DNA from: Mugil cephalus | Taxonomy: Eukaryota; Chordata; Actinopteri; Mugiliformes; Mugilidae | Assembly: GCF_022458985.1 (NCBI RefSeq) | Contig: NC_061790.1 | Location: 17,650,397-17,714,396, forward strand | DNA: 64,000 nucleotides | Direction of reading: 5' to 3' | Shown here: in pieces, positions 24,406 to 38,200 of the stretch | Numbering within the stretch: the first letter of the stretch is position 1 | Layout: each line of letters opens with the position of its first letter | Translations under genes and position numbers: made by a program | The notes under the pieces: model-generated | Database searches by the model: none | What the model saw: the letters and a program-made list of their open reading frames with translations, nothing else | What the model was told of the DNA's origin: nothing

Positions 24406-27400
24406 TTTGTTGTTTCTGTGATGGGAGACGCACAAGAGACATAAGTGAATAATTAGAATCTAAATAGAAACACTTGCAGATGCTTGGGCAGTGAAGAGCA
24501 CATGAGTACGTGCAAACACTCCTAAATACCCCTAAAAGGAAGTGTTTGTACAACTGCATGCCTGATTACGATCAAAATGGATACTTAGAATGGTTAATAA
24601 TAATTATGGCAACTATTTCATCTTTTGTTTAGTGCGTCACAAGCAAAACTGTAGTTTAGGGTGACTCAGGTATCAGCTTTGGCACTGCATTAAGTTTTCT
24701 TTAACTTTGCCAGCTTCTAAACATCTGCCTCTTCAGCTGCATAAAGCTTAGCTGTCTTTATGGGCGAGTTGGTTAGTCCGCTGTTTGGTTCAGAGCAAGG
24801 AATATACAGGATTGAGGAGAGCAGTGACAGCGAATTATAATATATTATTATAGCGACGTCAAACCAAGCTATTAAACATTATAAGGCAGTAACACACTCA
24901 TAGCTGAGTTGTTTGTGTTTGCCAATATGCAGAACACAACTAAGGTTCATGGTTAGCGAATAGGAAAAATAGCTTTTAAGACCATTTCCAGCTTGATGAC
25001 AACAATCAGTGAAAACTTGTCAGTTCTAACCAACTGCGTGTACTGCTTTCGAGTTTATTTGCCATCTAGTTATCCGTGCCTTTTCTCACAGGATGTAAAA
25101 AGGATTTAAAATTGTGGAGTCGCGTCATTTTTCTTTGACTTGTCACCCACTGTCTTGGCATCACTCCTGGTCTACACTGAATTGTTCTGCCCGTCTGACA
25201 GTATTATACCATGTTTACTCTAATATCCTTTTAAGCAGCTAATCTATTTGTTTTTGTTTTAGTTTTCCTTTCATACCATAGAGAGCTTGAATGTATCTAG
25301 GAAAATTTCTTTGCATTACTTTGCATTTGATGAGCTTTGGCTATGAATACACACAATGGGTTGGTGGTTTTCACTGCCTCTAACAGTGTGCTGTTCATCA
25401 CTGCCCACATTAGCCGCAATACGGTCAAAGGCTTGTTGATGTGATACACTGCAAATACACAGATGCCTCCTATACACACATATGCATACATAAAATAGCT
25501 CAGCAATTTTCTGTTCTTTGGTCTGTGGAAGGATGGAGTTGCTATTAACAATACAGCACTACAAGTGTTCCTTACCATGGGAATAACGTATACATTCTTG
25601 GCAAAACATTTGCTTCTACTGCAGCAACAAGAAGAGCTCTCCGATTCAAACGTTTGGGCTATTTATTCAACAGGTCAGTGTTTTTCATATAAGGTTATCA
25701 ACAGTACAGTCCGCTAATAGTAAGATCTCGCCTCATTCAGATTTCATTAAAAAAAAAAGCCATGAATACATGGTTCTCACCTTGGCTTTACTCTCCACTG
25801 CAGAGGAAAAAGAAACCCGGACAATCCGTCAACTTTTCTTGCAATTAGTGAATAGAAATCTGACGGTACTCCATATCTGTCAGACGCACATCAGAAATAG
25901 AGTCAAAGTAAGCGAGTGCATCTGTCACAGAGGCTAGATTAGGCTGGAGAGGGAGTGCGTGGTGAGGGTGGTGTGTACCTGTTAAGGTGGGTGGGGGAGT
26001 TACGGGACACAGTGATGTCCCGGCTTTGTGCTGAGGGACCATTTGCATTGATGGCGTGTCTCCATGTCAGCAGGAGTGGTCAGTAGGAACAGCTTTCCAT
26101 GTGTATTTGTCTATCAAATCAAGCAATGACTGACCTTCGGGAGGTCACAGATCAACAGCCTGTCTCATGGCACACATCAGTGTGTACAGCTGGCATCACA
26201 AAACCCCCCAGTGATCTGTAATGACCACATACAGTAGCTGCTTACTGGTTGGCAATTCAAGTATGTCATCGCTAGTCACATGCAACACAGAGATCCAGCT
26301 CAGAATTCATCAGAGGTGGAAAGTATATTTATTCTATTACTGAACATGTGCTTCATTTGACTACTGAATTTTACACTCCTTTATCTGTGCGACAGATGAC
26401 TTTCCAAATAAAGACTATAAAACTTAAGAACTACAAAGCACATACAGTATACAGTACATGGAATACAAAACACAAGGCAGAAAGCTACACCAATATAATC
26501 CGTCAGATTGACATAGGCCGTTTATTATCAAGAGAGAACTGGTTCTCGCATAGATAGTGACACAACAGGTGCACACACACATGCGTGCACAAGTGCACCC
26601 CTGCAAACTCTGCTCTTTGCATTTTCTCTTGGTTTCCTTACTCATTTAAATGAAACCTAAACCCGTGACATCTGCATCTGGCATCTCAAGGAGGGGCGTG
26701 AGGGTTCTTCCAGCTTTGGAAATAGCTCGTCATCTTCAGTCAAAACCAAAACCCCTCCCTCGTCACTTTTTATCCTTTTTATGTTTGCTGCGTGATGAAG
26801 TGTGACAGAGCCCACCTTTCAGGACAATCCTTTTGTGTGTCCCTGTTTTTCTGTTTAGGATAGCAGCCTAACACATCTGCATATTTGCATTGCAGAAAAC
26901 ATGATATAATGAGACTGTGAACCCTGTAAGTAAATTCTAAAAAGGAATATTAGACATATACCTATTGAATGAAACCCTACAGTGATGTTTGCACTGTAAC
27001 ACGTTTATACCTGTGACTACATGTATATCCTAATTGAATCCCAAATTAATATTATTTATTTAATTGTTGACAGTGACAACTTAACATGTGGTTTAGTGTC
27101 GTGTTACCTGTCCCAAAGAGTCGCTTCTCATATTTACATATGGCAGAAAGAAAAAGAGAGACCACGTCAGAAACCACAAATCAAGTGTCATATTTCATTT
27201 GCTTGGAACCTGTTGTGTAAAAATAAATATTTCCATACTTCCTGTTTCCATATGTTCATTCATAGATCACATGTGACAGTAAGAGCTGTCACAAGGCACT
27301 GTCCATCTGTTACAGAAACCAGGACACTCTCAAAAGCACATTCGAAATTCTGAATTTACGGTATGACACCACAAAAGGCAAGGATGAAAGACGAAGGAAC

Positions 27401-29000
27401 TACTGAGATGGTAAAGTCCTGGTCGTCTTGCAAGAACTCCACATTTGTAGCTTTCTTAGTATTCTGACCTTTTTGCAGAATGATGCCTGTTCAAGACATA
27501 CCCAAAGTATGAATGCTGTTCATAAACAGTTCGTTTGACATATCTCTTTCTTTGTCCAAAACACTGAAACAGCTCTACATAGATTTTTATGGAACTAAAA
27601 CTAGTTTTTGGACTGAAAGTACGACTGAAATGGACAGTTTGGATTCTTTTAAATACAAAAGGGGAGTTTTGACCTGAATAATACTGATTGTTGGATCCAT
27701 ATGAGGCTTTTCAGGTGACTTTTCAGGTCCTCTCCAGGACAGGTAGGTTGTCTCACTGTCCTGCTAGTGTTTTGTGAGCTAATGCCTTACTTTGCTTACA
27801 TGAAGCACGTGGTTTACGTATTAAAGCAATGATTTCGAATGGTTTCAATCATTAAACGCAAGAATATGAAAACGATCTAATTTGTGAATTAAAACTAGCC
27901 GTGTCTGGTAACTTTCGTGTAGCTAGCTTAAGCCATCTACGGGTAATCTACGGTGTCTGCACGATATGCGGTAACATAATGTCTCATTAGGCTGCTTTAA
28001 ACAAAAACACGTGATTTGCTTATGTGTTTTCAATCAAACCTTTCTGCATAAAAAACAAATCCAGCTAGAGCACTAAAGATTTGCCTCTGTTCTTCTTGTA
28101 GTTGCTGTCAAACCATCTCCTGACCTCTGACCCTGAATCACCTCACCAACCCAAAGGCACTTTTAAGAGCCACATCTCTAGGACCACGCCGTGCCACTTT
28201 TGTGGCATGTTTCACGTGTTTCATGTGTTTGTGTAATGTGCTCAGAACATTGATAATCATTCTGATTATGTGTGTTGGTTTAAATGAAAATAAAGTCAAC
28301 TAAATGCATTCCTTTTGTCTTTACTGTCCAGGCTCTCATTTCATTGTGCCTCATATTTGTTTATAATAGTCTTATATCCACAACACCTCATTTGCACTAA
28401 TTTACCTAAAGCTGACAAATAACACCTATGATATTAACATTGTGCATATGGGGTAAAGATGCCAGACTCAGGACTTAGTTCATTGCACCTTTTAATTACT
28501 CATAGTAACTTATATCTGTTAATAATAGTGTCACATTCTTGTCACTTTACTTAGCACTGACAAATAGCACTTATGATATTGCATAGATGTTTATAACTGT
28601 GTGCTGTAGGGAGATGTATACATTATTATAACTTTATTACATATACTTATAACTACAGATATAAAGCACTATAGGCGAAGTCAAAACTCAATATGCATTA
28701 CTGCACATTTAGCAAAGCAAAGTAGTTATGATGCATCATAAAATTAACAAGTGACTAGGCAGATATTGACATATTTATGATGCACTATTCAGATTAAAAT
28801 TATAATAATTCATAACCAGTTGTCATAGTGCATCATGAAGTTGGTTATGACGACTTGTGAATATGTATAAATGGTAATAATGACCATTATAATGCTTTAT
28901 AGACACTTTATAAAATATTATGAGTGCATTCATAGGGCATTATAAATACAACCTTCATAGAAAGTGTTACCTATCCTTCCAGTCATGCAATGTCCTGGAG
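24406..29000. other. Repeat-poor intergenic DNA upstream of the first ADGRF gene
   Basis: Contains the promoter side of the minus-strand receptor (24406 upwards). No coding exon with family similarity was found on either strand. At about 28098-28310 an acceptor-like pyrimidine tract (ttcttcttgtag) is followed by a short open stretch and an AATAAA near 28290, which could be a terminal exon of an unidentified plus-strand gene; support is weak. From 28360 to 28980 the sequence is AT-rich with repeated phrases (gacaaataacacctatgata / gacaaatagcacttatgata, 'gcatcatgaag', 'gctttatagacactttata'), a decayed interspersed repeat. Confidence 0.35.
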
Positions 29001-29019
29001 CCAGAAGTTTGTTCAGGGC

Positions 29020-29290
29020 CGTATAATTTACATGCAGTTAAGCAGCAAGACATTGCTGCTAAGTCAAAATAGCCTCTTGTTAAAACATAAAGGTGATGGC
29101 TGCGACTTCCTTTACCGGCTGCAATTAAATTTGACTGAAAGAATCATCCAGGACAATTCATCATTGTGAAGCCACACCTTGGATAAACAAGTTCGCTGAA
29201 CCGTGTAAGACAGCCTTGGCTTGTGTAACTGATTTGAGTTGCAAAGTAAACAAAAAGAAGGGCCAGTTTGCATTGACAATGTAGAGATTT
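29020..29290 (-). pseudogene. Relic of an ADGRF 3' region
   Basis: This stretch aligns, with divergence, to the 3' flank of the two other ADGRF copies (about 34960-35155 and 54590-54770). Shared words in the same order are 'atcatccag', 'ggataaacaag / gagtaaacaag', 'acagccttg', and 'gatttgagttgcaaagtaaac' followed by 'aaaagaag' and 'tttgcattg'. The downstream 7TM exons are absent here. It suggests an additional, mostly deleted receptor copy. The similarity was judged by eye. Confidence 0.45.
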
Positions 29291-29454
29291 TGTTAATTAA
29301 AATTATTGAATACTATTAGATTTCCAACAATGAAGGAAGGACCTTTCGAAAGTACAATTAAAAAAACTCCAATATTAATGCACATTCACTCCAGCTTGTC
29401 TCTTTTTATGTAATATTGCAGGTCTCACATGTGCCTCTCCTCCCCTTGTGGGGA

Positions 29455-29835
29455 AAAAAAGTCACCATATTTGGTTGGACCGCCTTTAGCTTTGATTCCA
29501 GCAGCATTCACTGTGGCACCGTTTCTATAAGAAGCTTCTGCAATGTCACAAGATTTATTTCCATCCAGTGTTGCATTCATTTTACACCAAGATCTTGTAT
29601 TGATGGTGGGATGAGTCTGAGCAGTGCACATCCGAAAGATTCTGAATGAGGTTAAGGTCTGGTCTCTGTGGTGGCCAATCCATGAGTGAAAAATGATGCC
29701 TCCTGCTCCCTGAACCACACCTTCACTATTTGAGCACCATGAATCCTGACATTGTCATCTTGGACTATCTCCGTGTCATCAGGGGAAAAAAATCCATTGA
29801 TGGAATAACCTGGTCATTCAGTATATATACAGATA
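29455..29835 (-). mobile_element. Tc1/mariner fragment (antisense)
   Basis: Sequence such as 'ggttggaccgcctttagctt', 'gatggtgggatgagtctgag', 'gtggccaatccatga' and 'cctggtcattcagtat' is the reverse-strand coding region of a second fish Tc1-like family. It is an internal fragment without recognisable ends or an intact frame. Followed by a degenerate (GATGC)n tract at 29845-29870. Confidence 0.65.
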
Positions 29836-30376
29836 AGGTAAGGTATGATACGATGCGATGCGATGTGATAAGTCGGAGCTGTGTGCTGCCCAAACTGCTG
29901 TTGTAGTGGGCACAAAGGAGCATCTCAGCTGCACATTTGGGAAGACGTTTTTACAATGAAATTTCAGCATTTCAAATGAAGTAAAATAATAATAATAAAG
30001 CTAATGAAGCAAAAGCATATGATATTTATTGGAATTAATAGCCATGCCCCGTGAGCACTAGATGGGGCAGTGCATAGTATTTGCACTGTAAGCAACAAAC
30101 CCATCTTTTAAAACACTAAGAGACCAAAAACAAGGCCATTGCTCTTAGCTTTGCCCAGATCACCAAATCAAACACAGGTGGAGAGCTAGATTTTCTTAGA
30201 CTGACTGAGCAGCTCCTAAAAGGCAGTTGTCTTGATGACCTTCAAATTTACCATTTGCTTACGAAATGTCTGCTTTACATCCTATAGTTCCTTCACCAAA
30301 TTCTCCAAAGTAGTACATGAATTGTACATAATGGAATTGTACCAATTGCTTTCTCATGTTTGTATCATCTGTGGGT

Positions 30377-30930
30377 GTTTGGGGCTGCACTGTGGTGTGG
30401 TGGTCAGCACTGATGCCTCACAGCAAGAAGGTTCAGGGTTCTCTGACACCAACCTCCTGTCCTCTAATCTCTTATAATTTCTTTTCTATTACTAACTGCT
30501 TGTGTCTCCCTCCATATGAGCTGGGTTCTGTTCAAGGTTTCTTCCTGTTGAAAGGGAGTTTTTCCTTGCCACTGTCGCTCTCAGACTGCTCTGGAGGTTT
30601 CAGGGCAGGTTTTGTAAAGCGCCTTGAGACAATTTGTATTGTTATTGACGTTATATAAATAAAATTGAAATGAAATTAATTAATGTGGGGCCTTTCTGGG
30701 TGGAGTTTGTATGTTCTCCGTGTGTGTGCCTCCCACCGTACAAAGACATACTTATTAGGTTCATTGGTGATTCTAAACTGGCCATAGATGTGAGCGAGTG
30801 TGAATGGTTGTCTGTCTCTCTTTATTGGCCCTGACATAGACTAGTGACTCTCGCCCAGTGACAGCTGGGATAGGCTCCAGCCCTCCCGCAACCCTCCCGA
30901 GAATGCGGTTACAGAAAATTAATGAAAGAT
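30377..30930 (+). mobile_element. tRNA-derived SINE / composite fish repeat
   Basis: The head 'ggctgcactgtggtgtggtggtcagcactg' followed by 'gcctcacagcaagaaggttc' carries A-box/B-box-like tRNA promoter features. The body 'gtttcttcctgttgaaaggga' and 'gtaaagcgccttgagacaat', and then 'gtggagtttgtatgttctcc', 'ggttcattggtgattctaaa' and 'agctgggataggctccag', are all standard parts of fish SINE-type repeats. A second head-only copy is at 52966-53036 and tail pieces occur at 48063-48120. Confidence 0.7.
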
Positions 30931-32264
30931 GGGTTTGTGATCGACAGGTAAACCTCCATTCCTCTTTTGTACAAAAATCAGCCCGGATCAGAAAGTGACA
31001 GGTGACCACTTCCTCTGAGCATAAACAACAACAACAAAGCACAACACTCAAACTAGATAGTAGCGCACATGCCGTATCACCAATAGTTTGCGCCAGAACT
31101 GCTTTAATAGGGAAATGATGTCCTAGTGGCTGATTTGCTTTTTATTTGTGTCAGATTTGCCTGTGACAGGGCAGTCCAGAAATTGCACCTTGTAAGGGCT
31201 GTCGATAGAGCACTGATACAAATCTGTCATCACATTTCATATTAGGGGGGTCAATTAGATTTCTGTCAGAACACTGGACTGTGTCTCCATACCAGCTCGC
31301 AGACACACAGTCCTGGATTGAAGATCAAGTAAATAAGAATTCTGTATCCAGTGTATATTTGATGACATGTTACAGTGGGATGAATTGATCATTAAACTAA
31401 ATTAGGAGTTGGGTTGTGATATTTTGGGACAAGCGAGTATTTCATGCCCAGCTGGGAGATTAACATTGTACATGGACACATTTCATGAAAAAGTAAAAAA
31501 AAAAAAAAAAAAAAAATTCAATACATCCAAGATTATGCGTATGGTATCCCATTTAGATCCAGAACTGGGTTTACTAGGTAATCTTCAAATTATCCTTGAA
31601 GAAAATTAAACCAAATTCACAGAATTTGTGACATGGAAATCTGATTCTCCCATCCTCATTTCTAGATGGTCCCTGGAAATGTTGTAGACAGTTGTATACC
31701 TCAAAAAAACACATATAACATAAGGAAAGGATACAGAATCTTTTGAAAATCTGGCAGCCATATCTTGACCTTATAAGCAAATTGGTGATGAATTGTGAAC
31801 TCATAAAATGGTGTGCTCTGTGATTTTTCTGTGACATTATTTTTCAGTACTTTGGCTCTTGTAGGATCCTGTGAGAAGTTCTGATTGTTTGCTGTTCACA
31901 AAGAGTGGGGGGAAAAAACTCTAACAGGGTGACCAGTGATTTTATCACAGACTTTTGAAGTGCTATGGAGCCGGTTAGCAGGCTAAAAGAATAAAAGGAA
32001 CAGATTAAAGAGGAAGTGAGCACACTTTCAATAAAAGAATGATAGACGGTCACTTCAAAGGATCTCAGCTCCCTAAACAGATGTTGCCTGCAATGACATT
32101 TCTAAGGATCTCCTCTATGTTGGGAGAGAACCTCAGAGAGCTATTGAAAATGGTGTCTGTATTCTTCCACTGGCTGCCCTTGTCTCATTGTGGATGCATA
32201 CATATCCTCATGTAGTGGCCACAACGGGCAATTGCACCAGAAACAAAATTACTGTAATAAATGA

Positions 32265-33095
32265 CTTCAAACATTTACAGACAAATCTTCCTGCATACAG
32301 AGGGGAAGTGGATCAGCTGGTCCTCTGACTGTGGACTTTAGGAAGGGTCTCCCATCCACCTCATCTCTTACCCTCCTTAACAGGACCATCCCCGTCGTAG
32401 ACTCTTTCAGGTCCCTAGGGTCCACAATCTCACAGGACCTGAAGTGGGTCTCCCACATATACTCCCTCAGAAAGAAGGCCCAGTAGAGGTTGAACTTCCT
32501 GAGCTGACGCAGGAGCTGCTGATCGTATTCTACTCTGCTATAATCCAGTCTGTCCTGACCACATCCATCACGGTCTGGTTTGGATCAGCCACCAGACAGC
32601 ACAGGGACAGACTGCAGAGGACAATCAGGTCTGCAGAGAGAATTATTGGCACTGACCTCCCCTCATCCAGGACCTGTACCGGCCCAGGGTCGGGAAGAGG
32701 GCCGGTAAAATCTCCTTACACCCGGGACACCTATTCAGACTCCTCCCCTCAGGCTGGTGTTACAGAGCACTGTACACCAAAACCACTCGACACAAAAACA
32801 GTTTCTTCCCCTGGGATGTTGCTCTGGAGAACTCTGAGCAGTCACACAGTGTGTGACCAAATAACTCTCACTACATGTACACACTACTGTTCAAATTCAA
32901 TGTATACATCTGCTTCTATCGGTATTTTATTGTGAAAGTCTCATTTATGTTGTACACTTTTTTCTATTTTTCATACGTTTTTAATTTTTCTGCTTATTCA
33001 AGTGCTGTTTTTATTTTCTTGTACCATTGAGCAAAGTGACTGGAGTCAAATTCCTTGTATGTGCACACATACCTGGACAATAAAGTTGATTGACA
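32265..33095 (+). mobile_element. 5'-truncated L2-type LINE (reverse transcriptase C-terminus)
   Basis: The plus strand encodes, in broken frames, a non-LTR reverse transcriptase end: DFRKG, SFRSLG, QDLKWVSHI, then after a stop FYSAIIQSVLTTSITVWFG and RLQRTIRSAERIIG (32525-32660). The 3' end 'tacctggacaataaagttgattga' is typical of fish L2 elements. Dead copy. Confidence 0.75.
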
Positions 33096-33939
33096 AATAT
33101 ATTTGCAAATTTGATATATTTTATTTTATTTATGATGAATTCAATTGAACACTGAATTAAAACTGCTCTATATTTACAACATTTACAGTTGTTCCCATTC
33201 TAGTGTGTAATTCCAGTTAGGTTCAGGGCCATAATTGTGCCTCATTTGAAAATGCTGTATATTCTTAATTATGCTTTTACCAAGACATAATTTAGCTGTT
33301 CTCCTTCATATCTAGTGGGTAACTGTTTAAATGAATACTACACAATAAATAATCTAACATAATATAATAATAATAAAATAACTGTGCTTCAGCTTCGTAA
33401 AAAAAAAAAAAAAAAAGCGTTTTAATATTGTGGCTGGTGGCAGAAGAGAGTAGTTTTACTCATTCTACGACTCTGGAACACTGTTTATGCATCCGCATGT
33501 TTCACCAACAATGGCATCACATTCTGCTGATGAACTCAGTGGAAAAACAATCAATATCCCTTGAATGATTTCATTTTTTTGTTATTGCTGAAGATGGTAT
33601 TTTGCTTTTTTCTTATCTTATGAAGTCCTACTACTGTGTGAATGAATGGTAGGGTTAAATGTAGAGACTTTTTTTTTCTTTTTTTTTTTTTTTTTACCAC
33701 GAGGAATCATTAAATAAAACAAAAAATACTTAATATATGTCCCATTGTGTTCTGGGCGAATGTAAATGTTTTGTATTTTAGCTTTTTTTTTAAAATCTGT
33801 ACTCAGGTAATATTACACTACTTGGTTTGACAACATAAATTTCAGTTTCAAATAGAAAGTATCTGAACAGAATGTGGAGGAGAAGCTGATGGCTGATCAC
33901 AGTAAGGTTTTAGATCTTGTCACTTATCACAGGAGGATA

Positions 33940-34233
33940 TCAACATCGAACTGAATTTCTCAACACAGTGGGTTTATGAATGCACCCCATTGAAGTGAGT
34001 AACAGTAATGTTACGGTGCATTTCAGCACTACGTTGATATCAGCTGTGTCAGAAGCATTAAGGAAGAGGAGATATGCACTTAGTACAGTATATGGTCTTT
34101 GTAATGTCATGTTAGAATTATCCCCATACACACACAGCCTTTCTTGAGATGGTGCTGACTCAAAGCTGTACTTGTTGGTCACATCACCTACAACAACAAA
34201 CCTGCTTGTTATAGTTAAATTGATGATGCACAA
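33940..34233 (-). other. Unexplained reading frame conserved in both duplication copies
   Basis: A 97-codon frame (YSFESAPSQERLCVYGDNSN) is preceded by an acceptor-like tract (tttgttgttgtag). The equivalent at 53583-53876 has the same length with about nine replacements. It lies about 1 kb beyond the receptor stop. No family is recognised, and at this level of duplicate identity an open frame in both copies may be chance. Confidence 0.25.
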
Positions 34234-35225
34234 TTTTACCTAGTACTCTCATTAATCCTAGAGTCATTATGCAAATCCATCAACCAAATAGATCTGGATG
34301 ACGAAATCTTGCAACTAAAACACGACAAAAAATGGTCTTTTATGTAGATGACCAGGTAAAGAGGCTTGATGTTTTAACTGTGCAAATTATATTACTGATG
34401 AGCAAGAGCAATATAGGGTAACCCTGAACAACCTCTCAGATTGCTGGTGGTGTCCACCGATTCCTCCTTTTGCCTCAAGTAAAACAAGGAAGGTATGGTC
34501 TTAGGAATTCCCCAACGACTGGAGTCCCTCCGCTCACTGTTGTTCTCACTTCGACTAGAAGCATTTCAATTTTAAAATTTGTGACGTCAGACAAACTGAT
34601 CCAGCTGAGCGATCAGCTACTACAATATTTACCTCGCAGACAGAAATATTTTTAACATTGCACCAGATCAGCAATTCAATTTGTAAAGGAGGAATCCCAC
34701 AAAGTCAGATGGCTTTTCAAATGTTTTAATTATAATTACCAACATGATTTCATTAATCACCAACACACAAAAAAGCAATTATCATTTCTGCTTTCAGATG
34801 AGGAACAGATATATAACATATTACATATAAACATATTGTCAGTGGCAACATATACACAGCAAAACAAATGAAGTCATGCTAATAAAATGCATGAAGATAT
34901 GTCACATGCGGTAGGAACAAACATATTGACTTAAAGTAGCAGCAGAGGCTCCTTGATTAAAATAAAAAAACAAACAAACAAACAAAAAACAGAAGTAATT
35001 GCTGACACCTTTACCTGTTGGAACTAAATGAACTAAATGAGAATAAAAGGATCATCCAGATCAGCCACACTGTGAGTAAACAAGATCTATGTTAAACAGC
35101 CTTGTCTTGCTGATTTGAGTTGCAAAGTAAACCAAAAGAAGAATTTGCATTGTCGATTTTTTTTCGTTTGTTTTTGATTTCCCGCAGGGTTTCACAGCCT
35201 TTACACAAGCTTGTCCAAACCCGGT

Positions 35226-38200
35226 CTACTTGAAGCCCTTCCAGTGCTGGTGCTCTACAACAAAAGTAAAAATGTGGTCCATTACAATATCTGAAAGCAA
35301 CCACTGAGCTGGAAAAAATAATTTTTCAGAAACCAGTTCTTACCGTTGTCCCTCTGTTGTGTCGCTATTCTTAACATTGACCATACCTGTAAAGATACAT
35401 CTCTGAAATAAGTACACTAAAATAGCATCAAGCATTTATTTTCAGAGGCAACTGTAAATTTCAATGTTGGTAATTGTTTACAATGTTTTGGGTTTTTAAC
35501 TTTCAGACTCTTCACTTCAGTCATATCAAGCTATATTTGTTCAAGATGTCCAGCAATAGGAAGCTTGTGTTCCTTACATAAGGACATTGCTATTATACTT
35601 TCTTGAACATGTAGAGGAATGTGAAAATATGTCCTTTTGGCATCATTAACTGACACAGAGACAACATGAACTGGCCTTTAAAGGTGACAATTTATCCAGT
35701 TATCTGTATATATTAAAAGAGGGATTTGATTAAAATGTTGAATATTGAGAAGTACATACCTTTTTGTCCAAAAGTGTTCCAAACACCAATATGAAGAAAC
35801 CCTTTATAAAGAAACACAGAGGAAAGTCAACTATGAAGGGTTCAGTCGTAACAGACTAGCTCACTATTTGTACTACCTACATTATTTAATGGATCCAAAT
35901 CTATTATATAGATTATTTCATTAGTAAATACTGAATTTGTACCTGCAGTGAGTTGGACAATGCAAATGCAATATGGATTCCTCTGATGTTTGGGATGGCT
36001 AATGTTCCGACTCCCAGAGCCCAAGTTAATCCAAAAAACGGTGTAAGCACAGTCAAACTCCTGGCAATGACCACAACAACATGACTCTCAGCTGTTTGTG
36101 CAGCATCAATCCCCACCCTTCTCACAATTTTATATATCACCACAGCAATGATTAAGAGGTTTATCAGCACTATTGACAGCACAGGTATCACAAATGCCAG
36201 TAGAGCCCTTGACTCAGCCCACTTGAGCCAGCAGGACCCAGTACTTTGGATGTATTCATCTTTGGGTGCAGTTACAGCTATGGTGGTAGTTGCAATGATG
36301 ATGGGTGCCCCATAGCCTAGAGAGAACCCAATAGCCAACATAGATGTTTCAGACAAACCCCCTTCAAAGACAGTGACAGTGCGGTAAAGCAACAGCAGAC
36401 CTGATGCTAACATCCAGAAGAAGAGGGATAAGTAGAAAAAATGGATAGAAAATGTAACTGCAGTGCATTCTAGGATGTACATTTCCTCCACCTCTGAAAT
36501 GACTGCTCCGATGATAAACCAAATGTCTGCAATCAGAAGAGACATTGCAATGTTAACAATGGAAACATGACGCAGGTAAGACGTGTTGTTTTTTCTTATT
36601 TGTCTCCATATGGTAGCTTCAACGATGAGACATATGACCAAGGAGCCGATGGATATGCCAACTCCAATGTAGGTTATATACTCCAGGACAGGGTCATTGA
36701 AACCACTGGGTGACATAAGGATAGAGAAGGAGGTCAGATGGTTGCAGTTGCAGGTGACTATTCCTTTGACACTGGATACCAACTCACAGCCCTGGTCATC
36801 CCATCCTCCAAGACCATCAAACAAGCTGAAGTTCCAGAAAACACATTTAGGATTGTCAAGAGTGTTGTTAATGACATCAAATGAGAGTGAGATATTATTG
36901 ATGGTGCCACTGGACTGAACAAGTACAACCCTGCCATTGATAATGTTGAGGGATGAATTGCCTTCGTCTCTTGCAGGGAGTACATTGTGCATTGAGGAGA
37001 ATGTTATAACAGTGATTGACTCATTTCCTCCACCAGACTCTGGTATGTCTATCTCAACTGAAGAATTGAAGTCAGCACAGAAAGTGTCTGTGAATATAGT
37101 TTTGTTCAAGATAATAGAAGGAGTATCAATGTTAAAAGTGCCATTGGTAAGGCCGTATGTTATAGTCTCAAGAGACTGCAACAATATTGAGCTGACACTT
37201 TCAGCGGTGGGGTCGTTACTTCTTGTTGATGATATGTTTCTGGTATCATTGGTGTTCAGAGACTTCCATGACTCTCTGGCCCCATCTGTGGTGAGAGCAC
37301 CTACAGTTAACAGCACATCCTAAATAGAAAGAAAAGAAAGTATTAAATCTAGAAACATTTACTAGTTACAACATTTAATCCAAGCAGACTAAGTCACTTA
37401 CCTCCATTGAAGTTCTGCTTATTGAGATATTTAAAGATAATGATGTGTTGGCTACGTTTCTGAGTATTTGAACAATGGACCTGATGGTCGCAGGAGATTC
37501 AGTCACGTTCTGAGTAAAATTGACAGTGGTGTTGCTGACCTCATCCAACAATTCTGGCAGTGAATTATTATTAAGGGACTGTGAAAGCAGAAAATGAAGA
37601 TTTTATGGATTATGTCAAGGATCCATTTAAAGTTGGAAAATTCAATCACAATGTCTAGACATTTTGAACCCAGACTTCCATTATTGGGTTAAACAATTGT
37701 TTAAATGAGCATAGCGTAATCAATGTTGCATATTCTGTAATTTACCTATTTATTGTACACTGAGCATAAGACATTTAGTGAACTGTGTCATTTTAATGTT
37801 TACTGAAGCAACAACTTTTTTTAATAATAAAAAGTGAAGAACTGAGGCTGAAGGAAGGCCCCAGCTAACGCCATCATCTGGTGACAGAAACAGCTGGAGA
37901 ACTGGATCACCTGAGACTGCACAAAGAGCTCCTGAACAAGTTTAATGATGCAGTTGTCTTGGCGATCTTCAAATTTTCCATTTTCCTTACAAACTGCTGT
38001 CTTCTCTCCCACCTTGTCTGGTTCACATGGTGCAACAGCTGTTTGACCTTCAGTTGCATTTCCAAATTCTTCATCAAACAAACACACAAATTCTAGAGGG
38101 AAAGAAAGAGATTTTGAGGTCAGTGCTTGTAGTAACAGGAAAACATATCTGGACCCGATTTGTATTAAATATGCTTTAACATTTGGGTCAGCACTCACCA

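Noticed and set aside
29416..29718. Open frames on both strands near 29.5 kb
   Set aside because: They are remnants of a Tc1-like transposon coding region, not a host gene.
32444..32935. 163-codon plus-strand frame
   Set aside because: Its centre is an L2-type reverse transcriptase fragment; the rest is frameshifted 3' sequence.
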